This document shows positions 15,516-24,516 of a stretch of DNA of 52,827 nucleotides, piece by piece; the stretch's first letter is position 1, and each line of letters begins with the position of its first letter. The notes under the pieces are model-generated. The model was given only the letters and a program-made list of their open reading frames with translations. It was not told the origin of the DNA and ran no database searches. Origin of the DNA: Clostridiaceae bacterium (GTDB lineage Bacteria; Bacillota; Clostridia; DSM-8532); NCBI GenBank assembly GCA_012840245.1, contig DULR01000107.1, forward strand, positions 1 through 52,827, in the 5' to 3' direction. A program made the translations under genes and the position numbers.

Positions 15516-16439
15516 TTAAAGACGTGCCTCATCGGCTATGGCCTGCTGAAGGCTTTTACTTTTTTTCTTAACATCCTGGGAGATCTCCCAGAACATTATC
15601 CCTCCCAGATTCTCTTTTGCCCATCTGGTCTTTTTCCTTATGGTTTCAACACCGTTATAATACACTTCTGCCCCGTTGTAACTTACTGTGTCGATTTTAA
15701 AAGCGTTCGGATCCTTCTTCAGGATTTCGTCATATGTAAGCCAATAAGGTCTGCCATAAAAGGGCACTCCGAGAACGATCTTCATAGGGCTGATATTTCT
15801 GGTGTTTCTCCAGAAAGAGCCGCAATTCACGGCAAATTCGTACGAAGAGTGATCAGGTCCGTCTCCTCCGTCATAAGCCATTACATTGATCCAGTCAACG
15901 CAATTTATGACTGCATCTGTGTGAGCGCCTGTTTCAGGCTGGGGAACGTTTTGCGGTGTAACGCCGCTTATGACTGCTGACGTAAGTATCTTCCCCTCGT
16001 TCTTAAGTCTTCTGCTCAAAGTGATCATAAGTTTTTCGTATTGCTTCTGGGAAGGTTCCCCTGCTCTCGGGTATTCCCAGTCGATATCGACACCGTCAAA
16101 GCCGTATTCATTGACCATATCCATAACTGAGTCAACGAATAGATCGATTTTTGCATCGGAATCGGTTGCTTCTGCAAATGTGGGCTCCAGCACCTCCCCC
16201 TGCCAGGACCAGCCTCCCACAGCGATACCGACGGTGCAATCATTTTTATGCGCTTTTTTGATCAGTCTGCGGGCAGCATTCGGATTTTCCAGCGGAAGCA
16301 GCGTTCCGTCTTTTTGGGGAATTGCAAAAGCGAAATTGATATGAGTCAATATGTCAAACCTTATTTTGTCGAACCTTTGACGATCCTTCCCGGCAAAAAA
16401 ATATCCCACCACTTTGAAACCATTTTCGTATTTCATCAT
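15516..16439 (-). CDS. Cytoplasmic family 18 glycoside hydrolase
   Basis: A 307-residue single-domain GH18 protein. DGVDIDWEYP (residues 115-124) is the DxxDxDxE active site with Glu122 as acid/base; the upstream VGIAVGGWSW is the conserved SxGG-type strand and VMAYDGGD the other substrate strand. It has no signal peptide, binding modules or anchor, so it should stay inside the cell and act on imported chito-oligomers or N-glycan-like oligosaccharides, or on spore or cell-wall material released by lysis. It is closely related in sequence to the catalytic domain of the secreted enzyme at 16645-18516 (for example PRxGxPSQxQYEKLM, ILTSAVISGV against LLTAAVLSGV), which suggests local duplication. 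Start: two adjacent ATGs follow AGGAGGG. Confidence 0.88.
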   Translation of the reverse strand: MMKYENGFKVVGYFFAGKDRQRFDKIRFDILTHINFAFAIPQKDGTLLPLENPNAARRLIKKAHKNDCTVGIAVGGWSWQGEVLEPTFAEATDSDAKIDLFVDSVMDMVNEYGFDGVDIDWEYPRAGEPSQKQYEKLMITLSRRLKNEGKILTSAVISGVTPQNVPQPETGAHTDAVINCVDWINVMAYDGGDGPDHSSYEFAVNCGSFWRNTRNISPMKIVLGVPFYGRPYWLTYDEILKKDPNAFKIDTVSYNGAEVYYNGVETIRKKTRWAKENLGGIMFWEISQDVKKKSKSLQQAIADEARL

Positions 16440-16561
16440 GAAGCCCTCCTTTTTTTAATTTATATTTTTTTGAGCAGTGAAGCATCAGATTTTATTGCCA
16501 ATTGTTGCGATTTTTTTGCGACATCATTTAAATGAAATTTTCCTTACAGTCATATACTACC

Positions 16562-16600
16562 AAAAAAAGACCTGCTGCGCATCGACCGGCGCAACAGGTC
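16562..16600 (-). terminator. Rho-independent terminator of the chitinase gene
   Basis: On the minus strand GACCTGTTGCGC pairs with GCGCAGCAGGTC (one mismatch) and is followed by seven T. It lies 45 bases past the chitinase stop and before the cytoplasmic GH18 gene, so the two GH18 genes are separate transcripts. Confidence 0.85.
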
Positions 16601-16644
16601 ATTGGATTTATATACATTGAACGATATTTGATAAGATCATAAAG

Positions 16645-18516
16645 TTATAACCCCGCAGCCTCACCGATGGCGCTAAGCAGGCTCTTGCTCCTGTCCAGGG
16701 TATCCTGGCTTATCTCCCACATCATTATGCCACCGAGATTTTCCTTCGCCCATGTGGTTTTTGCCTTGATGGTGGGGATCCCGTTATAATGGGCCTGCAT
16801 TCCGTTTATCATAGATACGTCGGTGTTATAGGCATTCGGATTGGCCTGGAGGATCTCATCATAGGATGCCCATGAAGGACGGCCATAGAAGGGTACTCCC
16901 AAAACGACCTTTTCACGTGGCATATTCCTGGTATCTCTCCAGTACAGTCCACAATTTACAGCGAACTGGTACGAAGAATGTCTTTCGCCGTCTCCGCCGT
17001 CATATGCCATAACATTTATCCAGTCAACGGCATTGAGGACCGCATCAGTATGAGCAGCCGAATCCCAGTAGATGATCCCGTCAGGGCTGACACCGCTTAA
17101 AACAGCTGCCGTCAGCAGTTTTCCCTGAGGCTTCAATGCATTCCTGAGAGAAAGCATCAGCTTTTCATATTGGGTCTGGGATGGCATTCCTGTTCTCGGA
17201 TGCTCCCAGTCCATATCCACTCCGTCAAAACCATACTGGTTGACCATATTCACGATGGCATTGGTCAGGCTCTGTATTTTGGCGTCAGTATTGGTAGCCT
17301 GGACAAATACGTTTTCCAGGATCTGTCCGTTATACTCCCACCCGCCGACGGCCAGCAATACTTTTACCCCGTTTGCATGAGCCTGGTTGATTATCGAAGT
17401 GGCGAGGTCAGGATTCGCCAGGGGGAGAAGCCCTCCGTCCACGGTGGGGATCGCGAATGCATAATTTATATGGGTGAGGATATCGTACTGGATCCTGTTT
17501 GTTCTGTCAGGCTTCCATGAGGGATAGTAGCCAACTATCTTAAAGCCATCCTGAGGACCTCCTGGATCCTCACCTATAGTATAGGTTGCCGAGACTGTCG
17601 GGGAATCGTTCATACCTGCCTTGAATGCTTTAGCCTTGAGTACTGTGGTCGAGGAAATGGTTATTGGTCCGGTGTATACTGCAGATGACTGGTTCGGTTC
17701 AGACCCGTTGGTCGTATAACGAATGGTCGCTCCGGCTGTCTGGCAAGTGATGGTAACGACCTGAGGTGATGAATATGTTCCTCCCGCGGGACTGAAAACA
17801 GGAGAGGCGACTGTCTCAACAGTTCCGACTGGCCCAACCAGTCTCCAGACTCCCCATTCACCGGTCGTTCCCGGTTCTTCGCCCTGGGTCCACCACTGGG
17901 CTCTCCAGATATATCCGTTCCAGATGACATGATCTCCGCCAACGTATATGGCAGTACTGTTCCATGTTGGATACTGCTGATTTCCAGGGTCTGTAACTAT
18001 GGTATATGCAGCAGTTGCAGTTGCGGAGTCATTCATGCCCGATTTGAAAGCCTTTGCCTTCAATGTGGTGTTGGAGGTTATGACGACTGGCGCATTATAT
18101 ACCGATGATGAAGCGGTAGGTTCGCTGCCGTCGGTAGTATAACGGATGGTTGCTCCCGCTGTTGCGCAACTGATCGAAACACTGACTGAAGAACTGTATG
18201 TTCCGCCAGGCGGGCTTAATACAGGAGTCGCAACAGTTTCCGGTGGGTTGCCCGGACCTCCGTATTCCAGCCAGAGAGCAGGAACGTTGTGGGGCTCCCA
18301 TCCAGGCAGTGACATGTGAGCCTGTCTGCATTGATAATCAATACCGTTGTATGAAGCCATATCACCCGCTGCGTAATTTTTATAAGGTTCCCATGGAGGA
18401 GCTGAATAAGCATCTGTTCGGTTAAATCCAGGTGCACCCAAAAGGAGCAGACATGCAGTCAGAAGAATTGCGAGCGTTTTCTTTCCGGTCGCTTTCACTG
18501 AAATCTTCCTTAGCAT
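16645..18516 (-). CDS. Secreted multidomain chitinase (CBM5/12, CHB_HEX_C, GH18)
   Basis: A 623-residue extracellular glycosidase. Signal peptide at residues 1 to about 36. Then, in order: a carbohydrate-binding module of the CBM5/12 type (about 41-86, W.PYKNYAAGDMASYNG), a chitobiase C-terminal-like beta domain (about 93-172, GATIRYTTDGSEP), a second CBM5/12 (about 178-228, WNSTAIYVGGDHVIWNG), a second chitobiase-like domain (about 232-312) and the GH18 barrel (about 320-623) with DGVDMDWEHP as the active site. The two binding-plus-linker units are internal repeats. It should degrade chitin or peptidoglycan-like beta-1,4-GlcNAc polymers outside the cell. Good site AAAGGAGG before the ATG. 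The catalytic domain is paralogous to the protein at 15516-16439. Confidence 0.93.
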   Translation of the reverse strand: MLRKISVKATGKKTLAILLTACLLLLGAPGFNRTDAYSAPPWEPYKNYAAGDMASYNGIDYQCRQAHMSLPGWEPHNVPALWLEYGGPGNPPETVATPVLSPPGGTYSSSVSVSISCATAGATIRYTTDGSEPTASSSVYNAPVVITSNTTLKAKAFKSGMNDSATATAAYTIVTDPGNQQYPTWNSTAIYVGGDHVIWNGYIWRAQWWTQGEEPGTTGEWGVWRLVGPVGTVETVASPVFSPAGGTYSSPQVVTITCQTAGATIRYTTNGSEPNQSSAVYTGPITISSTTVLKAKAFKAGMNDSPTVSATYTIGEDPGGPQDGFKIVGYYPSWKPDRTNRIQYDILTHINYAFAIPTVDGGLLPLANPDLATSIINQAHANGVKVLLAVGGWEYNGQILENVFVQATNTDAKIQSLTNAIVNMVNQYGFDGVDMDWEHPRTGMPSQTQYEKLMLSLRNALKPQGKLLTAAVLSGVSPDGIIYWDSAAHTDAVLNAVDWINVMAYDGGDGERHSSYQFAVNCGLYWRDTRNMPREKVVLGVPFYGRPSWASYDEILQANPNAYNTDVSMINGMQAHYNGIPTIKAKTTWAKENLGGIMMWEISQDTLDRSKSLLSAIGEAAGL

Positions 18517-18613
18517 AAAAATACCTCCTTTCTTTTTGGGTCACTTATCAAACCCAGGCCTTCAGATTTACCACGATCGCTTTTGCCGGATGATCAGGCA
18601 GGTATGAACAATA

Positions 18614-18633
18614 AACCTGAAAAAGCTCAGGTT
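18614..18633. promoter_or_regulatory. Palindrome upstream of the chitinase gene
   Basis: AACCTGA, 6-base centre, TCAGGTT: a perfect 7+7 inverted repeat about 100 bases upstream of the chitinase start. It could be an operator or a leader hairpin. The wider stretch 18517-19099 (583 bases) contains no open frame that I support; apart from this and the site at 18858-18894 I see AT-rich intergenic DNA. Confidence 0.3.
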
Positions 18634-18857
18634 CAAGTCTTATATGGTTATTGAAACTTATTACTGTAAAAAATTAAGTTGAAAAAATGATCAGCTTGCT
18701 GAAGCTTTTGAATTGCATTTTATGATGCCGTGTTCAGAAAGTCACGATATCCTGTTGAGATACTTTTTATACAATCAAGTCAGTTTCAAATCATTGAACT
18801 ATCTTGCTAATTCTTGTTCATATTTGGCATTTTAAGCATATATATGCCATACTGGTT

Positions 18858-18894
18858 TTGTCAAATATTGTCGAAAACGCTTATACTTAGCGTT
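18858..18894 (+). promoter_or_regulatory. Putative promoter with overlapping palindrome, upstream of the sirtuin gene
   Basis: -35 TTGTCA (18858-18863), 18-base spacer, -10 TATACT (18882-18887). The -10 is embedded in AACGCT..AGCGTT (18876-18894), a 6+6 inverted repeat that could be a repressor site. It would leave a leader of about 200 bases before the sirtuin ATG. Confidence 0.4.
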
Positions 18895-19099
18895 TATCAT
18901 GATATTTTTTCAACATTTTCATCTGCCTTTTATGTTAATTTCTAGTCAATATTTTTCACCTGAATTTTTCATCCTATATACTATAGTTAAGTACGGGATT
19001 TCCGGGGAATTGACAAGTTTGTATCCAGAAGATATTTTCTATGTTAGAAAGACATGCCCCGCAGATTGCCCGGCAACATACAAATAAGGAGCGGTAAAT

Positions 19100-19831
19100 A
19101 TGGATGTCAGCACTATAAAAAAAATTATTGAGGGTTCGGATAATATCGTGTTCTTTGGCGGCGCAGGCGTGTCGACCGAAAGCAACATCCCTGATTTCAG
19201 AAGTGCGGCCGGTCTTTACAGCAGCAGATATAAAAGCTCATTTTCTCCGGAAGAAATCTTGTCACATGATTTTTTCATCAATCATACCCTTGAGTTTTAT
19301 GATTTTTACAAAAACAAAATGATATATAAGGACGCGAAACCGAATAAAGCTCATCTGGCCCTTGCGAAGCTTGAAGCGTCAGGCAAGCTGAAAGCCGTGA
19401 TAACACAAAACATCGACGGACTTCACCAGATGGCCGGAAGCAAAAAGGTCCTCGAGCTCCACGGGTCGATACACAGGAATTACTGTATGAAATGCCGCAG
19501 TTTTTATGATCTGGATCATGTATTGAACTCAGAGGGTATCCCTGTATGTGATAAATGCAGGGGCATAATAAAACCTGATGTAGTTCTTTATCAGGAAAGC
19601 CTTGACAGCAGCGTTCTATACGAAGCCATCAATTATATCATCGATTCGGATGTACTGATTGTGGGCGGTACTTCACTGACCGTATATCCCGCTGCCGGTC
19701 TTGTGGATTATTACAGAGGTAATAAGCTGATTCTGATAAACAGAACACCGACAACCTTTGACAACAGTGCAAATTATGTTCATTACGGAAGTATAGGAGA
19801 GTTCCTTGGCCAGGTTGTGGAACTGTCTTAA
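19100..19831 (+). CDS. Sir2-family NAD-dependent protein deacylase
   Basis: A 243-residue sirtuin. GGAGVSTESNIPDFRS (about 20-35) is the NAD-binding loop, QNIDGLHQMAGS (about 105-116) the second NAD motif, ELHGSIH carries the catalytic His, and two CxxC pairs (CMKC near 133, CDKC near 154) form the zinc ribbon. VGGTSLTVYPAAGLV is the C-terminal NAD site. It removes acetyl groups from lysine and consumes NAD, giving nicotinamide and O-acetyl-ADP-ribose; bacterial members often control acyl-CoA synthetases, and one is encoded 4 kb away, though not in the same operon. Clear AAGGAGCGG site before the ATG. Ends 19 bases from the convergent metallo-hydrolase gene. Confidence 0.93.
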   Translation: MDVSTIKKIIEGSDNIVFFGGAGVSTESNIPDFRSAAGLYSSRYKSSFSPEEILSHDFFINHTLEFYDFYKNKMIYKDAKPNKAHLALAKLEASGKLKAVITQNIDGLHQMAGSKKVLELHGSIHRNYCMKCRSFYDLDHVLNSEGIPVCDKCRGIIKPDVVLYQESLDSSVLYEAINYIIDSDVLIVGGTSLTVYPAAGLVDYYRGNKLILINRTPTTFDNSANYVHYGSIGEFLGQVVELS

Positions 19832-19850
19832 GCAGATTTTAGCTTATAAC

Positions 19851-21500
19851 CTATAATGATTCCCTGGACATGACCGAACCAAGGCGATAGGTATTCTTCT
19901 CAAGCTCGATGATGATATTGTTGATATCTTTCACCTGTTCGGGAGTAAGATTGCTTCCCACTGCAAGCTGTGTATTGTAAAGTATGGTTTCCAGAGCGTT
20001 ATGTATAGATGATATCCTTTTCTTTATTTCAGACAGAACTTCCGGAGAAACAAGCTCTTTTCTGATCTCCTCGACACTAACTACGTCCTTCCTGGAGAGG
20101 GTCACCTCCATATCGCCATTTACCACTATACAGTTATAATTCAGATTTTCCCTCACAGTCCTGGCAAATTCGGTTTTTGCTTCTTCTTCACCATGAACCA
20201 GGAAAATCTCGTTAGGGGCCTTTTGGAATCCCTCCAGCCAGTCCAGTAATCCTTCCTTGTCGGCATGGCCAGAAAAGCCTTCCAGATTGTAAATTTCAGC
20301 CTCCACATGGATCTTCTCGCCGAAAATGGAAACCTGCTTATCCCCTTTGACGATGGAATAGCCCAATGTACCCTTTGCCTGATATCCTACAAAAACTATG
20401 CTGGATTTTGGATTCCAGAGATTGTGTTTCAGGTGATGCTTTATTCTTCCGGCCTCACACATGCCGCTGGATGAAATGATGACCTTGGGCTCGGGATTTG
20501 TATTTAATGCCACCGATTCCTCAGTCGTCCTCACGAATTTCAGATTTTTGAAATCCAGCGGATGATCTCCCCTCAGTATATATTCTCTCGTTTCATCATC
20601 AAAAACCTGGACATTGGCACGGAACACATCAGTCACAGATGTGGCCATGGGGCTGTCAACATAAACATACACATCTTTCAGAGCTTCCCTGTATTCAGAA
20701 TGCTCTTCATAAAAGCGGTTGAACTCATATATGATCTCCTGGGTCCTGCCTACGGCAAAAGCAGGGATGACCACATTGCCGCCCCGTCTGATGGTTTTGA
20801 TGACTATATCGACCAGCTTCTGAATGCTGGTATCGTTTTTCTCGTGCAGTCTGTTTCCGTATGTAGCTTCCATTATAACACAGTCTGCTTTCTTAATAAT
20901 GGTCGGATCCCTGAGGATAGGCTTCCCTTTAACCCCCAGGTCTCCTGAAAACACTATTTTGGACACATCATTATCTTCAGTTATGAACAACTCGATAATG
21001 GAAGAACCCAGTATGTGGCCGGCATCATTGAAAACTGCCTTTACTTCTTCGTCTATCTCCACCAGTTGGTCGTACAGTACCGGAACGACGTATTTAAGCG
21101 TTTCTTCCACATCTTTCATGGTATACAGAGGTTCTACGAGAGGTTTTCCTGCTCTCTGGCTTTTTCTGTTTTTCCACTCGACCTCACGTTCCTGAATGGA
21201 TGCGCTGTCCTTAAGCATTATTTTCAGCAGATCGGCTGTAGCATCGGTGCAATATATACTGCCCCTGAAACCTCTCTTTACCAGCAGCGGGATCCTGCCG
21301 CTGTGGTCTATATGGGCGTGGCTCAGAAACATGAAATCTATTTCAGATGGATCAAAATCAAAATCCCTGCTGTTAAGCTCATCCATCTCGTCACTGCCCT
21401 GGAACATCCCGCAGTCCAGTAAAAACCTGTGCTTTTTTGTGGTTATAAGATGACATGAGCCAGTAACAGATGAATTTGCTCCTAAAAAACGAATTTTCAT
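19851..21500 (-). CDS. Beta-CASP metallo-beta-lactamase fold RNase-like protein
   Basis: A 549-residue hydrolase of the metallo-beta-lactamase/beta-CASP family (YSH1/CPSF73-like; COG1236 type). LSHAHIDHSGRIP (about 59-71) is the zinc motif HxHxDH; later metal ligands are in NDAGHILGSS (about 160) and in the FSGHADKEGLL region (about 410). VIPAFAVGRTQEIIYEF and SSSGMCEAGRIKHHLK are beta-CASP motifs. Members cut RNA endonucleolytically or from the 5' end. About 80 C-terminal residues beyond the core are mostly helical. AGAGAGG precedes the ATG. The esterase gene at 21606 lies 105 bases upstream on the same strand, so they may be cotranscribed. Confidence 0.88.
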   Translation of the reverse strand: MKIRFLGANSSVTGSCHLITTKKHRFLLDCGMFQGSDEMDELNSRDFDFDPSEIDFMFLSHAHIDHSGRIPLLVKRGFRGSIYCTDATADLLKIMLKDSASIQEREVEWKNRKSQRAGKPLVEPLYTMKDVEETLKYVVPVLYDQLVEIDEEVKAVFNDAGHILGSSIIELFITEDNDVSKIVFSGDLGVKGKPILRDPTIIKKADCVIMEATYGNRLHEKNDTSIQKLVDIVIKTIRRGGNVVIPAFAVGRTQEIIYEFNRFYEEHSEYREALKDVYVYVDSPMATSVTDVFRANVQVFDDETREYILRGDHPLDFKNLKFVRTTEESVALNTNPEPKVIISSSGMCEAGRIKHHLKHNLWNPKSSIVFVGYQAKGTLGYSIVKGDKQVSIFGEKIHVEAEIYNLEGFSGHADKEGLLDWLEGFQKAPNEIFLVHGEEEAKTEFARTVRENLNYNCIVVNGDMEVTLSRKDVVSVEEIRKELVSPEVLSEIKKRISSIHNALETILYNTQLAVGSNLTPEQVKDINNIIIELEKNTYRLGSVMSRESL

Positions 21501-21605
21501 GATGATTACCTCTCTTTATTTCTACCCACCCTTGGGGCTGTATCAAATTACTATTATTAGCATGCTTTTGAGTCAGCCCAGATTCCGCACCAGGGGCGAG
21601 ATGTC

Positions 21606-23282
21606 TTACCTGAACACGTACATGAAGCGTTCCATATAATATAAGAATAATTGATTATAATAGCCTGTAAAATACATGTCGCAGGCATGACCTCCGAATG
21701 GCACGGTAATTATTGCACATTTCGGGTTTCCCGCTTCGGTGTATGCGTTTTTCAGTTTTTCTGTGACAGGGTATTTTACCAATCCGTCACTGGTGCCCTG
21801 GAATATGAGGCATGGCGGAGACGATTGGACTACAAGCTTTCCGGGATCGTGGAACTCCGGTGAAGATCCGATCCCAAAGCTGTTTGCCAGCTCGTTTGCC
21901 GGGTAATAAGGGATAATCCCCCTGATTTTGACCTTCTGACCCGGAATATCGCTATATTTGCCGCTTGCCAGCGCAAGCCCCGATGCAAGAGCAAGGTTGC
22001 CTCCCGCCGAACAGCCTGAAATAAATACGGAATCGGTATTTGCATTGAATTCATCACTGTGTTCGTACAGATATTCCATAAATATTCCAATATGTCTTAC
22101 CATATCGTCAACGGTAAAATCACCATAGCGGTCTGCACCTGCTTCGGCAGTTCCTTTTATATCACTCAGTCCGTACTGGATATCAAAAACCGCATATCCC
22201 CGACCGGCAAAATATTTGTTGATCTGAGCATTGTTGAAGAACCCCTTGTCCCCCGATGTCCAGCCGCCACCATGAATCCTCACAAGTACTGAATTCCCTC
22301 CCGGAAGGGTGTCGCCGTCAGTTGCCGGAGTATAGACATCAAAATACAGTCTGAGGCCGTTATCGTCTCTCCCGGTCCCTTCATAAAACGGGATATCCTT
22401 TCTCACAACGAAGCCTTCGGATACTGTGCCGAAGAAGTATTCAGGTATTGAAAATCTGACCTTTCTGAAATGCTCCGTATCGAAATCGGGACTTACAGGA
22501 TACTCTTCCCCGAAGGTCCTCAGATATTCGGTCTCAGCATTCCTTATCATGAACGGTGACGCTGCAAAGGGCAGAATGCAAACGACAAAAACGAAAAGGG
22601 TCACCAGCGAATAGACCGTTTTGACGATTGTGCCTCCCTTACCCGTCATCAGCTTGAGAATGAGCATTCCCACGCTCAAAGCCACGAACGCATAAAAAAG
22701 AGATACGGCAGGTACGAAAACTTCAACCGGCCATAGCTTTTCAGTTATAATAAGTATTTTTAATGAAGCCGCGATCCCTGCGGAAAGTATCATGCTTAAA
22801 AATACGATGACAACTGTTTTTGCAGTGCTTTTCCTTCTGGATCTTTTGATCTTTTTTATGGCCAGGTCATCGAGAAGTATTTCGGCCTCGGTTTCCCTGC
22901 AAAGAAGCCTGGAGGCAGTCATTAATCCGCCCGACAAGAACAGGGCAAAGATAAGTGCGCACGAAACGATGCTCCTGGAATTATAATGGGTGACGGTGAA
23001 TGACGCCAGTGAATTGAACAGAGGTATCAGAAGCAGGCTTATTACCGAAAAAGCGAGATATAAATAACCTCTTAAATTTCGCGGGTCATCGATATAAGCT
23101 ATGCATATGTTTCCGATCAGCGCGGCGAAAATGAACAAACCGTAGAGATTCCAGAGGATACTTTCATATTCTGCTGAAAGATAAAGATAAACTGCACCGA
23201 TCAGGATTGCCAGAATATCGATCAACAGTACTGATAAATAAATCGCTCTAAGTTTTTTTCTTGTCCCCGGCATTGAATTCAT
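21606..23282 (-). CDS. Membrane-anchored alpha/beta hydrolase (esterase-like)
   Basis: A protein of about 558 residues (from the ATG at 23282, with GGGAG upstream; a 30-residue longer reading from 23372 is possible). The N-terminal half contains about seven or eight hydrophobic segments (for example AIYLSVLLIDILAILIGAVY, GLFIFAALIGNICIAYI). The C-terminal half is an alpha/beta hydrolase of the BD-FAE/carboxylesterase type: VRIHGGGWTSGDKG forms the oxyanion hole, FISGCSAGGNLALASG holds the nucleophile Ser, FQGTSDGLVKYP the Asp and FGGHACD the His. The topology suggests a membrane-bound esterase or deacetylase, with the catalytic domain outside. Substrate unknown; acylated polysaccharide or lipid is possible. 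Divergent from the carbohydrate ABC operon. Confidence 0.8.
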   Translation of the reverse strand: MNSMPGTRKKLRAIYLSVLLIDILAILIGAVYLYLSAEYESILWNLYGLFIFAALIGNICIAYIDDPRNLRGYLYLAFSVISLLLIPLFNSLASFTVTHYNSRSIVSCALIFALFLSGGLMTASRLLCRETEAEILLDDLAIKKIKRSRRKSTAKTVVIVFLSMILSAGIAASLKILIITEKLWPVEVFVPAVSLFYAFVALSVGMLILKLMTGKGGTIVKTVYSLVTLFVFVVCILPFAASPFMIRNAETEYLRTFGEEYPVSPDFDTEHFRKVRFSIPEYFFGTVSEGFVVRKDIPFYEGTGRDDNGLRLYFDVYTPATDGDTLPGGNSVLVRIHGGGWTSGDKGFFNNAQINKYFAGRGYAVFDIQYGLSDIKGTAEAGADRYGDFTVDDMVRHIGIFMEYLYEHSDEFNANTDSVFISGCSAGGNLALASGLALASGKYSDIPGQKVKIRGIIPYYPANELANSFGIGSSPEFHDPGKLVVQSSPPCLIFQGTSDGLVKYPVTEKLKNAYTEAGNPKCAIITVPFGGHACDMYFTGYYNQLFLYYMERFMYVFR

Positions 23283-23543
23283 ATCCGAACTATCTCCCTG
23301 TTTCAATCCTTTATATATGGTTTTAAAAATGGGGTTTTGTATATTATACCAAAAATCGACCGGCCGGACCATGTTTTATGGTCAATCCTGCAGTGTGCCA
23401 AAATTAAACAAGAAAAGGCAAATCCCACTTATCGTAATTTTCCCGCATTAAAATATAATATTAAATGTAGGATGGTCAATATTACTCACAATTGTTTTTA
23501 TTTTTATTTGTTTCCTTAATTCTTATCTTCTGGGAGGTTTAGC

Positions 23544-24506
23544 ATGTCCAGAGCGCTTACAACAAAAGGGCCGTCAATAAAAATAAAATCGACCAAAAAG
23601 ACATTACTGCTCACATCAATGGCTCTTCCGGGAATCGTCTGGCTTTTCCTGTTCCGGTATTTGCCCATGTTCGGAATAATATTGTCTTTCAAAGACTACA
23701 GAATATATTATCAAAAGCCTTCGCTCATCAACAATATAATCCACAGCGAATGGGTGGGGCTTAAGAACTTCAGATTCCTCTTCGTTACGACAGATGCCTG
23801 GATAATGGTCCGCAATACCATCGGCTATAACGCTCTGTGGATCGTGCTTAGCCTGGTTATCTCGGTTTCTTTCGCGATAATGCTCAATGAGATCACCAGC
23901 AAGTTCATTGCAAAGACTTACCAGACCATGATGTTCTTCCCGTACTTTTTGAGTTGGGTAGTAGTAAGCTATTTCGTATTCGCTTTCTTAAGCCAGGACA
24001 AAGGTCTCATATCCCATATGCAGCAAAATGCGGGCGTGCCCGTGACAGAATGGTACCATGACCCGAAACCCTGGCCGTACATATTGACGATAGCATATCT
24101 TTGGAAAAATCTAGGTTATGCCTGTGTCCTGTATCTGGCTGCCATAACCGGCATCGATGCTTCCCAGTATGAGGCTGCCCGCATAGACGGCGCAAACAAG
24201 TGGCAGCAGGTAATATATGTTACCCTTCCTCATCTGAAAACAATGATAATTATAATATTCATAATGAATGTCGGTAAGATTTTCAACGCTGATTTCGGTC
24301 TTTTCTATTCGGTTCCGATGGATTCCGGCCCCCTCTTCCCTGCGACCCAGGTCGTGGATACTTACGTCTATCGCGCGCTCCGCAATATGGGTGAAATAGG
24401 GATGAGTTCTGCAGCAGGTCTGTTCCAGAATGTGGTCGGATTTATATGTATAATGGTCGCCAATACCATAACCCGGAAGGTATCCCCGGAAAGCAGTCTT
24501 TTTTAG
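23544..24506 (+). CDS. LplB-type carbohydrate ABC transporter permease
   Basis: A 320-residue permease of the binding-protein-dependent family (BPD_transp_1), closest in style to LplB/YteP: an N-terminal GIVWLFLFRYLPMFGIILSFKDYRIY, six hydrophobic segments, and the ATPase-coupling EAARIDGANKWQQVIYVTLPHL loop (about 210-231). First gene of a three-gene rightward operon; GGGAGG precedes the ATG. The second permease starts 10 bases after its stop. No ABC ATPase is encoded here, which is normal for this subfamily, where one MsmX-like ATPase serves several importers. Imports an oligosaccharide or modified sugar. Confidence 0.93.
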   Translation: MSRALTTKGPSIKIKSTKKTLLLTSMALPGIVWLFLFRYLPMFGIILSFKDYRIYYQKPSLINNIIHSEWVGLKNFRFLFVTTDAWIMVRNTIGYNALWIVLSLVISVSFAIMLNEITSKFIAKTYQTMMFFPYFLSWVVVSYFVFAFLSQDKGLISHMQQNAGVPVTEWYHDPKPWPYILTIAYLWKNLGYACVLYLAAITGIDASQYEAARIDGANKWQQVIYVTLPHLKTMIIIIFIMNVGKIFNADFGLFYSVPMDSGPLFPATQVVDTYVYRALRNMGEIGMSSAAGLFQNVVGFICIMVANTITRKVSPESSLF

Positions 24507-24516
24507 GAGGAAGCAT

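Noticed and set aside
17547..18260. Internal repeats in the chitinase gene as a possible DNA-level repeat or recombination hotspot
   Set aside because: The similarity is explained by duplicated protein modules (CBM5/12 plus chitobiase-like domain) and is diverged at the DNA level.
18899..19087. 62-codon frame upstream of the sirtuin gene
   Set aside because: No ribosome binding site and no recognisable domain; it lies in the predicted leader of the sirtuin transcript.
21528..21590. GGGCTG..CAGCCC pair upstream of the metallo-hydrolase gene
   Set aside because: Only six bases separated by a long loop; could be chance.
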